From Nilaparvata lugens (taxonomy: Eukaryota; Arthropoda; Insecta; Hemiptera; Delphacidae): DNA of 64,000 nt. Of this stretch, positions 31,381-43,340 are shown piece after piece. Position numbers and translations under genes: made by a program. Below the pieces are notes generated by a model that did not search any database, had not been told where the DNA came from, and saw nothing but the letters and a program-made list of their open reading frames with translations. Location of the stretch: the NCBI RefSeq assembly GCF_014356525.2, contig NC_052507.1, forward strand, positions 4,018,509 to 4,082,508, read 5' to 3'. How positions within the stretch are numbered: the stretch's first letter is position 1; every line of letters begins with the position of its first letter.

Positions 31381-31632
31381 TTTTCAGGTATTTATTTCGA
31401 GCTTCAGGTATTTTATACGTCGACCTTAAAACTTCACTCTGTCATGAAATTGTATTAACTTTAGGGCAGCATAAGTACAATAATGAATCTATCTCTTAAG
31501 TAACCTTTTCAGGTATTTATTTCGAGATTCAGGTTTTCTATACGTCGACCTTAAAACTTTACTCTGCTATAAAGTAATTGATTAACGTAGAGTGCAATAA
31601 TTTGAGTACAATAATTAATCGATCTCTCATGT
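31381..31632. repeat. Tandem duplication, ~126-bp unit
   Basis: 31381-31506 and 31507-31632 both contain CTTTTCAGGTATTTATTTCG, TATACGTCGACCTTAAAACT and AGTACAATAAT. Confidence 0.75.
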
Positions 31633-31689
31633 ACCATTTATATCCTCTCATTACAATTTCCGTAAAATATTTGACTGGAAGTATTCAAT

Positions 31690-32347
31690 CTTGGGCTTAT
31701 TCAAGTGATGGTAAAAACTCTTGAGGCCTGTTTAGACTCTCCTGAGAATCGAAATTGTTCTAAATACCTGAGTCTTTCAGTCCAGTGATATGAATATCCA
31801 TCAGAATATCATCACTGTACTATTATGTACAGTGAGGTCCACGTTATAATGTTTATGATTAGCAATGATATTGGTATCCTTGTCTATCATTCAACAAAGC
31901 GGATAACGCGATCTCTTTCTCGCTTTGCTCTGTTGCCAGATCGTCTTTCAACAATATAGAATTAATATTCAATTAACAACATATTCCATCTTAATTATGG
32001 AATAATTGGAGAATATAATTTCTCTGCTCAATAGAAAAGAATTGATAATTTTAAACGAGAATAAACAGTTGATATTACATCAATAAACCTGTATCAGCTA
32101 CCATATATAGAAGGCATTGACAAGACAGAGGTTCGAGAACGTTTTTCTCCTATCTTTCTCCACTGCCATTATAACGTGGACCTCACTATAGAAGTATAGA
32201 AGTATAGAAGCTTGGATTCACTCAAGCAATAGTGAAAAACTCTTGAGGCCTGTATAAACTCTCCTGAGACTTGAAATAGTTTGAATACCTGAGTCTTTCA
32301 ATCCAGTGGTATGAATATTCATAAGAATATCATCACTGTACTATTAC
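31690..32347. repeat. Duplicated host segment, one copy invaded by a MITE
   Basis: 31690-31828 and 32212-32347 share AACTCTTGAGGCCTGT, ACTCTCCTGAGA, TACCTGAGTCTTTCA and AATATCATCACTGTACTATT. The MITE 31831-32190 separates them. Confidence 0.75.
31831..32190 (+). mobile_element. MITE family A, cleanest complete copy
   Basis: 360 bp, ends AGTGAGGTCCACGTTATAAT and CATTATAACGTGGACCTCAC. It shows the un-expanded internal text TATATATAGAAGGCATTGAC, useful for reading the rearranged copies at 5707 and 20306. Confidence 0.8.
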
Positions 32348-33889
32348 GTAGAAAGATAAACTGATTGGTTTTGAAGCATCTAAATTTGAAAATCTACTTT
32401 GTGAAAATAATTACGGACTGAACATTTTGTGAAGTGAACAACTACAAGATCTAACCTATTTCTTTCTATGTGTAACCTTATTCAAATTTGGGAGAGGAAT
32501 AGCACAAGGTTATTTTATATTTCCTCTCCCTATCATTTTGATGATTTACTTATTGTAGGAAACAATAAAGAATCAATCTTATTCCAAGATCCAATAACTT
32601 ATGAATTGAGGGGGCAGGAAAGTATTGTTCAAATTATTGGGTTATCACAAACAATACAATGATCGAAAAAGAAAAAAACAGGCTATTGCCCAAAACTTTT
32701 TCAATTTCCTAATTTAGTTTCAAATTGACCAAATATTAAACATAGGTTATGTCCATTTCAATTTCTACACCAAATCACGATTTGAGAATATAGATAAGAA
32801 TAAAACAAACCATTTATAGATAACATCTTAACAGATGGTAAAAACATGTATGAATATAGCTGTCATGTACATAAAATATGTTGTGGATAGTGCTCCTTCG
32901 TGACTTATTACCTCCAAAACCCCGATATGAATTTAATTTCTATGCTGTACTGGAGAAAAAGATGATTAATTCTTCCGAAACAAGTCAGAAACACATGGTA
33001 CCATCCTGCCAAAAATATTTCTTATCCTGCCGTCTAACCGCTGATTTATTAATTTTACAGAAAAAAAATTGGGGAAGCACCGGCTTTGAATAGAGAGGAA
33101 ACTTCCGCTGAGCTCACACTCTCTCTTAACCTCTCTCTCTATCTCTATCTTTCTCTCCAGTTCTCTCCCTCTCTCTTTCTCCATTTTCCTCTTCTATACC
33201 GCATCTCTTTCCTCGATCAACCACAAACTTCACGGTTCGATACTCGAAATACCCCTTACTCTACACGAAAATATAAAATAGAATTGGCCGAATTATTGGG
33301 GAAAAAACGAGAGGAATTTTATCGAATTTATCCAAGTGGTAGATGCAGTCTTGTAGCGGTTATTACCATAATTTATTGGACTTGTCTCCTTGCCCTCAGC
33401 TTCTGAATAACTCATTCAATTTCTGCCACATAAACTATTTTTGATACCGAACGTTCAGGAGATCATGATAATATAATAAAAACGTTTGGAGCTTCTCTTC
33501 TAAGTTGTGGATTATATAGTGTGCCATCTATGATGACACATAGAGAGGTTAATAGTATTTTATCTGTGGAAAGTGGTATATTTCTAGAAAAATTACAGAC
33601 CTGGAATAATGAAAATAACCAAATTGTGAGAGACATCTTGGAGAGAATAATCGTAATCTATAATTGTAATCTAGAATGATAGTAATCAGATGTAGATCGT
33701 AGAAACCTATACTATTATACGAGTAACTTCTGTCTATATATTTAGATGTTTGTATTCACTGGATCTCGAAAACGGCTCAATCGATTATCAATTTCATAAT
33801 TGAACAATTCAACAATTTGAAAATTGTTTGTATATGAAGGCCGAATAGTGACAATTGGGCGAAAGTCTTCAACCTATTCTATTAAACCA
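32348..33889. other. No gene recognised
   Basis: AT-rich intronic sequence with a CT-rich patch at 33115-33185. Frames at 32468-32662 and 32878-33406 lack domains, codon bias or splice context that would support a gene. Confidence 0.45.
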
Positions 33890-34150
33890 GCAATTTCTGT
33901 TTAGATGTTTATAGGTTTGTATTTCACCGGATCTCGAAAACGGCTCTAATGATTCTCACTAAATTCAAAAGATAGTAGGTTTGTAATATAAAGATTCGAT
34001 TGCACTAGGTCTCATCCCTGGGAAAAATTGCTGAAGGACATTAAAACGATAATTATCATTCATCCTTGAAAAAACAGCTGATAATAATCATCTCGTCGTC
34101 TGTTGGTGATGGAAGTGAGTGAGCGAGTTCATGTGTTTGGGACTGTGTCA
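33890..34150 (+). repeat. Repeat family P, copy 2
   Basis: GGATCTCGAAAACGGCTC, TAGGTTTGTAATAT, CACTAGGTCTCATCCCTGGG and TCGTCGTCTGTTGGTGATGG match family P at 57935-58275. Confidence 0.65.
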
Positions 34151-34202
34151 AAATTATGACTCAGCTGTTGAACTTTTGTTATCATTCAATCAGGTACTTA
34201 GT

Positions 34203-34345
34203 GACGGTTGCAAAAAAGTCGGGTTATTTTCAATCCTTATTAATTGCAGTAGATCCATCTTTTTGAAATGGTCTTCTCTGATTTGGCTCACGTGAAGTTA
34301 ATCAGGATTAGAATTTAACCGGCTTTTGTGCAACTGGGCCTTTGT
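34203..34345. mobile_element. MITE family G, copy 2
   Basis: Ends GACGGTTGCAAAAAAGTCGG and CCGGCTTTTGTGCAACTGGG; interior TTCTCTGATTTGGCTC resembles copy 1. Confidence 0.7.
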
Positions 34346-34792
34346 GAGGGAAATTCTTGCATTCCTTTGGAAATTAATCTCAATATTTAGTGTTATTAGA
34401 TAGAACATTTCTGTATGAATGTTATTATAATTTCCTCTTTCGTGATAGTTTTTTATGCTTTTGTACTCCAGAGCGAAGCTTGGTCCCCGATATTAATAGT
34501 AATTCATTCATGAGAAATATCATCTTCCCAGTAATAACACAAATCTGGGATAGGGAATTCATTTATCAATTGAAACTGGAATAGAAAATTCATTTATTGA
34601 TTGACATCAAGTCAGTATAGTCCCTAGAGAATCAACAGATATTTGAATAAAACACCAGAACAAATGTCCCCCAATCCAGTAAATCGCTCACATTAGACGA
34701 TAAATTTTCATGTAAAGGTGCAAAAATATTACAAATATTCAGATGTTCAACACACAGAATGAGAAAGCAGTAGGTCACTCATCGAATTTTAG

Positions 34793-34946
34793 ACCGGTTG
34801 CGCAAAATCCTGTTAGATTTTAATAATGATTAAATGCTACGAGAATCAACCAGAGGAGATTTTTTCGGATAAGGTTTCACTGATTGGTTCTTGTGACATT
34901 CTATCATGATTGAAATTTAACATGGTTTTGTGCAACTGGGCCATAG
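34793..34946. mobile_element. MITE family G, copy 3
   Basis: Ends ACCGGTTGCGCAAAATCCTG and ATGGTTTTGTGCAACTGGGC; about 150 bp, more diverged. Confidence 0.7.
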
Positions 34947-34987
34947 ACTGTGTTTATGTGATAATTGACTGACGTCTTTCGTGGTTA

Positions 34988-35140
34988 TTTATTTATTTTT
35001 TGATGCAATTACAAATCATATGAATATGATCGGGATAGAACAACAAAACTATTCTGTTCCCAAATTTTGATAAATAATAGAATGTCCGAAAAAATAGGTT
35101 ATATTCTTATAGGTTATGTATTATTTAATGTTGTACCGCC
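34988..35140 (-). mobile_element. Truncated LINE 3' end
   Basis: In reverse it ends AAATAAATAAATAA; the interior matches 18893-19060 (CAATTACAAATCATATGAAT). Confidence 0.5.
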
Positions 35141-35261
35141 TTCATGTTTGAATAAATATATAACTCAGTACACATTTAGATTATTCTAGGTCAAAATAAT
35201 TATTGAAAAGGTACTGACACTCATATTTTCATTTGTATAAAAAGTAGCCCTAAAGAAATAA

Positions 35262-36070
35262 TCTGGTGTGGCGCACTCACACAACTTTCCTTGCCGTTAT
35301 GAAAATTCATCACCTGACGCTAGTGTTCCCGCGCATCTCAAGTCTACTATTCAAAGATTTGAGCCAGCTGGTGACAGGGCAATAACGCTGGAGACACACA
35401 TGAGGTCTGCTATCTCTTCATAGTGGATAATTTAATAGAATCAACAATAATTTGCAATTGAATAATCACATTTTCTCGAATTTAAAGCTTATTTTCAATT
35501 TTAGGTGAAAATGTTACTGAACATTAATTGTAGAGATTTTCATGCTCAATCTACTCCACTTGATTTTTTTCGTTTCAATTGTATCTGAAGCCAAATAATT
35601 GAAAATCTATCTGCATTGATGGGGCGAAGCTCCTGAAATGTTTACAGATATGGGACTTGTGGCAGTTGATAGAGCTTATTGATGACTATTTTAGGTATGA
35701 ATTTGATCAAAATCGTTGGAGCCGTTTCCGAGAAAATCACGAAAAACCCTGTTTTTGACAACATTTTCGCCATTTTAGCCGCCATTTTGAATTGCATTTG
35801 ATCGAAATTGTTTGTGTCAGATCCTTATAGTGAAAGGACCTCAAGTTCCAAATTTGAAGTAATTCCGTTAATTGGGAGATGAGATATCGTGTACACAGAC
35901 GCACATACACTCATACACACACATACACACACATACAGACCAATACCCAAAAACCAGTTTTTTGGACTCCGGGGATCTTGAAACGTATAGAAATTTAGAA
36001 ATTGGGGTACCTTAATTTTTTTCGGAAAGCAATACTTTCCTTACCTATGGTAATAGGGCAAGGAAAGTAA
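35262..36070 (-). mobile_element. Repeat family B copy, short CA array
   Basis: Starts ATCTGGTGTGGCGCACTCAC and ends GGGCAAGGAAAGTA, the reverse of the family ends. It belongs to the subfamily with AAATGGCGAAAATGTTGTC-type text (here in reverse), like 38997-39880. Confidence 0.8.
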
Positions 36071-36701
36071 AAACACAATATAATGCCTTTATGTTGTTTT
36101 GGACCTCTAAGGATTTGATCCACAAATATCGAGTTTCAGATATAATTTACCGTGTCAACTTCAGTATTTATCAACTTTATTGGTGGGGTAAAGTATGAAA
36201 TTATATTTTTTGTTTAAATAATAAATGACAAATCAATGATGGAAGAAGTTATGATTTAAACCAACTAAACCTAATCACTCCATATCAGTGCGGGTTATAA
36301 AGTTTCACTTCAAACTGTCAGCATTGTATTAATGGGAAGCATTGCTGTTATTCATAAGAAATGCTGTCAGTTTAAGGTGGATCTGACATCAGGTTGAATT
36401 AGTAACCCGCATGACTGATCCAGTTTTTTTGTGGCAATGAGATTGATTCTGATTGAATACGTTTGCCCCGTCATATTTCAATTGCAAACAATACAATATG
36501 TTGATTGTATTACAATGGTTATTGCGTTATTAGGCTACAATTTTAATGACATAAATATTAGTTGATCAAGATTTGATTTGATGATTAATATTTGTTTGTT
36601 CTCAGATCCATCATCCGCTGGTTATAGAAACAATAATGACACTGATACACCGAATATTCATGTTTTCATCATCAGTTCTAGAAAACTGCCAAATCAAGTA
36701 A

Positions 36702-37170
36702 TTGACCGAGCGAAGTGAAGTCAAAGATTCAAGTCGACGGTTTGGCATTTCTCTTAATGTTTAAATGTTTAAATGTTTTTATGTTGCGCATTTACGGCGA
36801 AACGCGGTAATAGATTTTCATGAAATTTGACAGGTATGTTCCTTTTTAAATCGCGCGTCGACGTATATACAAGGTTTTTGGAAATTTTGCATTTCAAGGA
36901 TAATATAAAAGGAAAAAGGAGCCTCCTTCATACGCCAAAATCACCGTAAAAATCAGACTATAGAATTATTCATCATAAATCATCTGTCTAGTGGACTACA
37001 ATACTACCCGTTCAAAAACATCGAACATCTTGAAAATGTATCTTTCCATTAACGTTAGTAGACAGTTGACTATAATACTACCTGTTCAAAAACATCGAAC
37101 ATCTTGAAAATGTATCTTTCCATCAACGTTGTAGACAGTTGCAGCCAGACCTGATAACAGCGCTCACACT
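36702..37170 (+). repeat. Repeat family F, copy 2
   Basis: TTGACCGAGCGAAGTGAAGT, AGATTCAAGTCGACGG, ACAGGTATGTTCCTTTTTAA and TTTCAAGGATAATATAAAAG in family order. Near 37010-37140 there is also a ~65-bp tandem pair (CGTTCAAAAACATCGAACAT twice). Confidence 0.75.
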
Positions 37171-37659
37171 CACATTCCGGGACGTCACGTCACGGTACGA
37201 TAGGACAGAAAGCTCTATGTTTATAAAGGATTTTTTTCTAGACATTTTAAATTGATAAATTATTCATTATTTTTTGAGAAAACATAACAACAGGTCAATG
37301 TAACTCACTGAGCGTGAGGCCTACTGTTCACAGAACTACTAGTTAATAAGGCCTAAAAAAAATCAAACCAATATATACAATTTTGACAATCGACTCACCA
37401 ATAAAAATATTGTAAAATAGGAAGTGAATGAGAACATTTGACCAATCAGGAGTGAGATTCAGTTTGAGAACAGGCTCAAAGACACATGCTCCGCCCATTT
37501 CTTCCCTGATTGGTCGAGAGAGTGAAATGGAGAGCAATGCCTAAAGACACACCCACAAGCTTCACCTGCTCTCTTATGATTGGTGGAAGGACAACGTGGA
37601 TGGATGTGATTCCACTTTTGGCCGGTAGATGGCAGTAAGCACTGAGTTTCACTACAGTA

Positions 37660-38085
37660 TGTTTATGTTTATGTTTATGTTTTGAAGGGACGAATTCAAG
37701 ATCCAAAGATTCGAGGAACCTCACACGTCTACCGAAGCTTATTATGTGTCCCAAAAGTATGTTAGTTAGGCAAACCAACTCCCGTGTCCTTTACAAGATC
37801 CAGGAGTTTTTTCCCTATACTAACATCCCATTCCTCACCTGGTTGCTTACAGCCAAACAGAGCCATTCTTCTAGCTCGAAGACTTTCGCAATCCAGTATG
37901 ATATGCTTAGCAGTCTCTTCAGACTGATTACAAAGCCTACACATCTGGCTTTCATTTCTGAGTCCAATTGTGTGGAGATGTTTCCTGAAGTGGCCATGTC
38001 CAGTTATCAGGGCAATCACCTGCTTGACCTGACCTCTACCCAGACTCACCAGAGATTCCACTACAGTGACCATATTACCCAATTA
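37660..38085 (-). pseudogene. 5'-truncated LINE: ORF2 C-terminus with CCHC knuckle, 3' tail (TAAACA)n
   Basis: The minus strand is open from about 38082 to 37762 (106 residues), containing ALITGHGHFRKHLHTIGL and CRLCNQSEETAKHIILDC, a C-x2-C-x8-H-x4-C knuckle typical of the C-terminal end of RNase-H-bearing LINEs (I/R1/Jockey-like groups). It then stops and runs through a short 3' region into ACATAAACATAAACATAAAC. The endonuclease and reverse transcriptase are missing, so it is a dead fragment. The same end is fused to LINE 5' sequence at 7906-8120. Confidence 0.75.
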
Positions 38086-38439
38086 ATACAGTTACTGTTA
38101 GTTTTACTGGTTATCGAACAAGTTTTCAGGTATCTCTATTTTTAAATGAAAATGACTTGGTGATGCATATTTTTTTAAAACGAATCTGATGTGTTTCCCT
38201 TATACTTTGATTCGCTGGTAGTTCATTTGGTTGTTTCTAAACAAAGTATTGAAAATTCATTTTGAGAGTATGAACTCTTTCGGAATGGTTGTTTTTTTGT
38301 AGCTGAGGATGACGCTCAAATCACTTTTAGGCTTGTGCGTAGGTGATGAGACTGATGATGATGATGAGAGAAGAGTGTACCTTCAGCTTTTACGTGCGTT
38401 CCCAACCACCGGAAATTGAGATGATCAGAAACTGGGAAA

Positions 38440-38720
38440 CATTGAAAATTGGAACATAAACGCCCTTCACCGGTCATATCATATCAGATGTATCCTATAT
38501 AAAGCAGTGGCAAGGCAGAGAAACGGCCACGCTGTTTTCCTAAGTAATATTATAACTATTCATTCTTATTTGAAATAATCAATTATATTTCAGCCCTCAG
38601 AAACTGGGAAACATTGAAAATTGGAACATAAGCGCCCTTTACCATGTGATATCTTCTTGTGCTAAATTTTCCCCATGGTATAAGGCACACTATCCATCCA
38701 TGAAACACTCAAAATCCTCC
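38440..38720. repeat. Mixed fragments of family A and a GGGCGTTTATGT-type MITE
   Basis: Two near-identical phrases GAAACTGGGAAACATTGAAA occur at 38428 and 38601, each followed by ACATAAACGCCCTT or ACATAAGCGCCCTT. A family A internal fragment (GTGGCAAGGCAGAG) lies between. Confidence 0.5.
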
Positions 38721-38847
38721 TATACAGCCACAACTTTATTCATTCTCTATTAATTCATACAATAAGTACATTATCAAAATGATAGTTAGAGGAAAAATAA
38801 GGTAACCTTGTGCTATTCCTCTCCCAAATTTAGATAACACATAGTCC

Positions 38848-38927
38848 TATATGAAAAAGACTAAGAAATTGTCAAATATTCAATATGAATAATTACCACA
38901 ATATCAACTTCTCAACTACACAAAAAG
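38848..38927 (+). mobile_element. Poly(A)-tailed retroposon family H, 80-bp collapsed form
   Basis: The 13-bp duplication TAACACATAGTCC lies at 38835-38847 and 38928-38940. The element starts TATATGAAAAAGACTAAGAA, jumps after ATTGTCAAA to ATTCAATATGAATAATTACC, and ends CTTCTCAACTACACAAAAAG. It has the same start and end as the 622-bp form but lacks the whole palindrome. Confidence 0.85.
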
Positions 38928-38996
38928 TAACACATAGTCCGAAATAGGATCAGTCTTGTAGTTCTTCAATTCACAAAATTTTCAGTTCTCGAGTAT

Positions 38997-39131
38997 TTTT
39001 ACTTTCCTTGCCCTATTACCATAGGTAAGGAAAGTATTGCTTTCCGAGAAAAATTAAGGTACCCCAATTTCTAAATTTCTATACGTTTCAAGGTCCCCTG
39101 AGTCAAAAAAACTGAATTTCGGGTATTGGTC

Positions 39132-39223
<92 letters not shown>

Positions 39224-39880
39224 AGTGTATGTGCGTCTCTGTACACGATATCTCATCTCCCAATTAACGGAATGACTTGAAATTTGGAACTTAAGGTCCT
39301 TTCACTATAAGGATCCGACACGAACAATTTCGATCAAATGCAATTCAAGATGGCGGCTAAAATGGCGAAAATGTTGTCAAAAACAGGGTTTTTCGTGATT
39401 TTCTCGGAAACGGCTCCAACGATTTTTATCAAATTCATACCTAAAATAGTCATCGATAAGCTCTATCAACTGCCACAAGTCCCATATCTGTAAAAATTTC
39501 AGTAGCTCCGCCCCATCAATGCAGATAGATTCCCAATTATCAGGCTTCAGATACAATTGAAACAAAAAAAATCAAGTGGAGTAGATTGAGCATGAAAATC
39601 TCTATAATTAATGTTCAGTAACATTTTCACCTAAAATTGAAAATAAGTTTTAAATTCGAGAAAATGTGATTATTCAATTGCAAATTATTGTTGATTCTAT
39701 TAAATCATCCACTATGAAGAGATTGCAGACCTCATGTGTGTCTCCAGCGTTATTGCCCTGTCACCAGCTGGCTCAAATATTTGAATAGTAGACTTGAGAT
39801 GCGCGGGAACACTAGCGTCAGTGATCAATTTTCATAACGGCAAGGAAAGTTGTGTGAGTGCGCCACACCAGATTTTTAGA
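38997..39880 (+). mobile_element. Repeat family B copy with ~85-bp (GT)n
   Basis: Starts TTTACTTTCCTTGCCCTATT, GT array at about 39137-39225, ends CGCCACACCAGATTTTT. Best match is the inverted copy at 35262-36070. Confidence 0.85.
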
Positions 39881-40066
39881 AAGTAGATTTTTAAACTTGG
39901 ATGCTTCAAAACTAAACATAGAAGAAATATTTCGCATTATTATAACTGGAATAGGATTAGATTAGAGTTCTAACTCATACGCATCCAATCTTTTCATTGC
40001 AGCTTCAATGAAAGCTGCAATACAGCTTCAAAGTCCATGAATTTACCTCATATAACAATGAACCGC

Positions 40067-40513
40067 CTCAAATACTGTAATATAAACCATCAATCCGTTC
40101 CAATTATTTCAAGAGACTGAGTTCCACACTTCAAGTCCGACGCTTTCCAGTCAGCCACACCTCATACTCATGAGAAACGACCCCCCAACCAATTCCTGGC
40201 GCTGCCAATTATTCAGGCTCTATTTTCAAATGAAAATGGCAGGGTGAGGCATATCATTTATACAAATAAGATGTGTTCTTGTACACCGATGCACTAGTTG
40301 TTTTTACACGAAGTATCGAAATCTACAAAACCGGATGAAGAATTATATCTATTCACACATTAAAACGCCTCAAATACTGTAATATAAACCATCAATCCGT
40401 TCCAATTATTTCAAGAGACTGAGTTCCACACTTCAAATCCGACGCTTTCAAGTCAGCCACACCTCATCCTCATGAGAAACGATCCCCCAACCAATTCCTG
40501 GCGCTGCCAACTG
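40067..40513. repeat. Direct duplication (~147 bp) 300 bp apart
   Basis: 40067-40213 and 40367-40513 share TACTGTAATATAAACCATCA, GAGACTGAGTTCCACACTTC and CCAACCAATTCCTGGCGCTG with few changes. The intervening text resembles 38130-38260. Confidence 0.85.
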
Positions 40514-40821
40514 TTCACGCCCTTCCATTTCCAAATCCCTCCTGAACTTTCTCTCTTTGGGCCCTGAGGGGGGCTCCCACCCCCTTATTTACCCCCAAAA
40601 CACCCCTCAAACTTGTCGGACTAGGCGTCCTGGCCTAGTGCCCAGCTCTAATCGAATAATGGAGTGATGCAGCTCATCTACATATTTAACAGATCAAAGG
40701 CAAGCCAGCCGGCCACCCTCACTGACTGCAATTGAAGCTTTGTTCTCAACTCTGATAATGATGGACGTATCTCTCTCATTCCACTACAGAGAGCGTGTGA
40801 GAGAGAGACAGAGAGAGAGAT

Positions 40822-41374
40822 TGATTGATTGATTGAGTAGATTATGTAGATTACAATATATACTGGCTTTTACACTTATATACAATAGCTTACAATACAG
40901 CAAAACTATGGATGAATTTACAAAATATAAATTAAGAAGATAATTATTAAGCTGCATATAATATGAGTCTGCTGGATGTGATAAAGGGAAGAAAGAGGAG
41001 GTGGCTGGGACATTGGATGAGACGGCAATGCTTGTTGGTGGATGCCATGGAGGGGACCATTCAGGGAAGAAGAGGAAGAGGGAGAAGTTACAAAATGTTG
41101 GACGACATCAAGGAGGGGATGAGCTACTATGCAACGAAGCGACTGGCAGAGAATAGAAGAGAGTGGAGGGCTGCTGCCATATAGAAGGACCTGCTTACGA
41201 GCAGAAAACTACAGACAGACAGTATATAATATGAAAAAAAATCAATTTGTAATAACTATAGATAAAATAGATAATATTGTTATGCATCTACATAAATTGG
41301 CGGAGCTTTGGACATATCGATGTCCATTCTTTGGGAATGGACAGATAACTAACTCTCTACCAAAATAGATTAGA
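40822..41374 (-). mobile_element. Family C copy 3, interrupted by a LINE fragment
   Basis: In reverse it ends with (TCAA)n from the GATTGATTGATTGAG start at 40822; the proximal block GAATGGACATCGATATGTCC-like lies at about 41310-41340. The insert is 40967-41223. Confidence 0.75.
40967..41223 (+). pseudogene. 5'-truncated LINE 3' end (RT C-terminal region) with (CAGA)n tail and target duplication
   Basis: The 11-bp duplication ATATAATATGA lies at 40956-40966 and 41224-41234. The insert encodes LLDVIKGRKRRWLGHWMRR, then EGTIQGRRGRGRS and ENRREWRAAAI before a stop, the typical last segment of many arthropod LINE polyproteins ('RW.GH..RR ... G.RGRGR ... REEWR'). A (CAGA)n tail follows. Only about 72 codons remain, so it is a dead-on-arrival insertion. 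Confidence 0.8.
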
Positions 41375-41479
41375 GAGATAGATAGAGAGAGAGATTAGAA
41401 TGGATTACAGTTCTTTATTGATGTATGATAATTTTGATTCTTTTTTTTTCATTTTATAGTATTTTCTCTGCACAATATT

Positions 41480-41720
41480 TCAAATCAAAATCAAATCAAA
41501 TTCATTTATTGCCAAAAAGAAAACAAAAAATTTGTTGATTTTATTATGATTTTGCTGTTTCAAAGTTTCTATTGTAAATCATTAGTTAAATGTAACCCAA
41601 ATTTTCTGCATTATTTCGAAATACTATGTTTTTCTTTTACTGTTTTGCAACTCTCACCAGCGGGAAAAGGGTTTCTTTTTGCTGGTTTATATTTTATTTT
41701 ATTCTGGTATAAGTATGAGT
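41480..41720 (-). mobile_element. Truncated LINE 3' end with (TTTGA)n-type tail
   Basis: In reverse it has AAACCCTTTTCCCGCTGG and ends AATAAATGAATTTGATTTGA. Similar layout to 22985-23087. Confidence 0.5.
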
Positions 41721-42029
41721 GATTATGTTCATTCAATGATATGTTATATCATAAAGTGTTTGTGATAAAATAACTCTCAAGATTTATAAGTCACAGGAAA
41801 AAATAGGTAGTACTCTATTCCTATTCCAAGCTACAACTCTGACTCATATTGATTCAAAATATAATCAAGATCCAGGGAACTATCCTAGTTTGGGAATGCT
41901 AGGATCTTACGAAATGAATATGGAAATGAGTATCAAAAATACTCTCAGGATTAATAAGTGATTCACCAGACTTATGTTTAATTGAGTAGCAGAATTTCAG
42001 AGGCTACAGGCTCGAGATAATATCATACA

Positions 42030-42775
42030 GAAAAAATCTGGTGTGATACACTCACACAACTTTCCTTGCTCACTGATCTATAAGCCTCATTCTTAAAAGA
42101 GGATAATTTCGGGGAATAACATTATGCCGATTGGCGGCTAAATAATTAAAACCATGTTATTGTTATTGTATCAGAGTACATTTTCCTTTGTTTGAATTAT
42201 GAAATTTGAGGATTTTTTAAAAGTTGTCAATACAGCTGTTCTACAAATAAAATATCGACATGACTGTGCTCTTTTGAATAAACTGCTCTACCTACCTACC
42301 TCACGCACGAGAAGGAGGTTACAAAGTAAATTTCTCAGGGATGGGGTAGACCCCCTGTCAGTTTCTCAGGGAAGAGACTCATGCCAGTTAATAGAGCTGA
42401 TAAATACAGGGTATGAATTTGAAAAAAATCGGTCAAGTCATTTTTGAGAAAATCGTGATAGAAATTTAACAAAATTCATTCTTCTCAGGAATATTTCGGA
42501 GCTTCTGCAATTTTCCCAGAAATGAGACTTATGTCAGTTGATAGGGCTTATAAATAGCTATCTAGGGTATAAATTTGAAGAAAATCGTTGAAGCCGTTTT
42601 CGAGAAAACCGTGAAAAATATGGTTTTTTAGCCATTATCCGCCATTTCCCCCGCCATTTTGAATTGCATTTTATTTAATTTCTCATTTTCGGATCCTCAT
42701 GGTATAGGGACCTTCATTTTAAAATTTCAAGTCAATCGGTTAATTAGGAATGGAGTTATCGTGCTCACAGACACA

Positions 42776-42870
<95 letters not shown>

Positions 42871-43103
42871 CAATACCCAAAAATCATGGATTCAAGGGAA
42901 TTTTGGATTCAAGGGACCTTGAAACGTATAGAAAACATTAAATTAGGGTACCTTAAAATTTTTTGGAAAGCAATACTTTCCTTACCTATGGTAATAGGGC
43001 AAGGAAAGTAATGAAACGTATAGAAAAAATGAAATTGGGGTACCTTCATTTTTTTTGGAAAGCAATACTTTCCTTACCCATGGTAATAGTGGAAGGAAAG
43101 TAA
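42030..43103 (-). mobile_element. Repeat family B copy with ~90-bp (CA)n
   Basis: Starts ATCTGGTGTGATACACTCAC; the CA array is at 42777-42867. The terminal ~90 bp including GGTAATAGGGCAAGGAAAGT is duplicated in tandem (ends at 43008 and 43103). Confidence 0.85.
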
Positions 43104-43340
43104 AAAATTCTATAAGTGATATAAACTATAATAAGAATCATAAAGTTCAAGATAGTTACAGTAATATCATTACATGCATATTATGCCTGCATGGCAAGCC
43201 ATGCCTGCCACATTTGTATCAAGAAAAAAATTACTAATGAGAATAAATCAGATCATTGCAAAAGCTGAATATGAAGGCTCTAGATAGTGTAGGAAGATTT
43301 CATATAGTCTGGGGCTGAAAGCCCAAGATGTTAATGTCAG

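Noticed and set aside
42659..42941. Thr-His repeat frames, also at 39054-39263 and 55485-55755
   Set aside because: They are translations of CA/GT microsatellites inside repeat family B.
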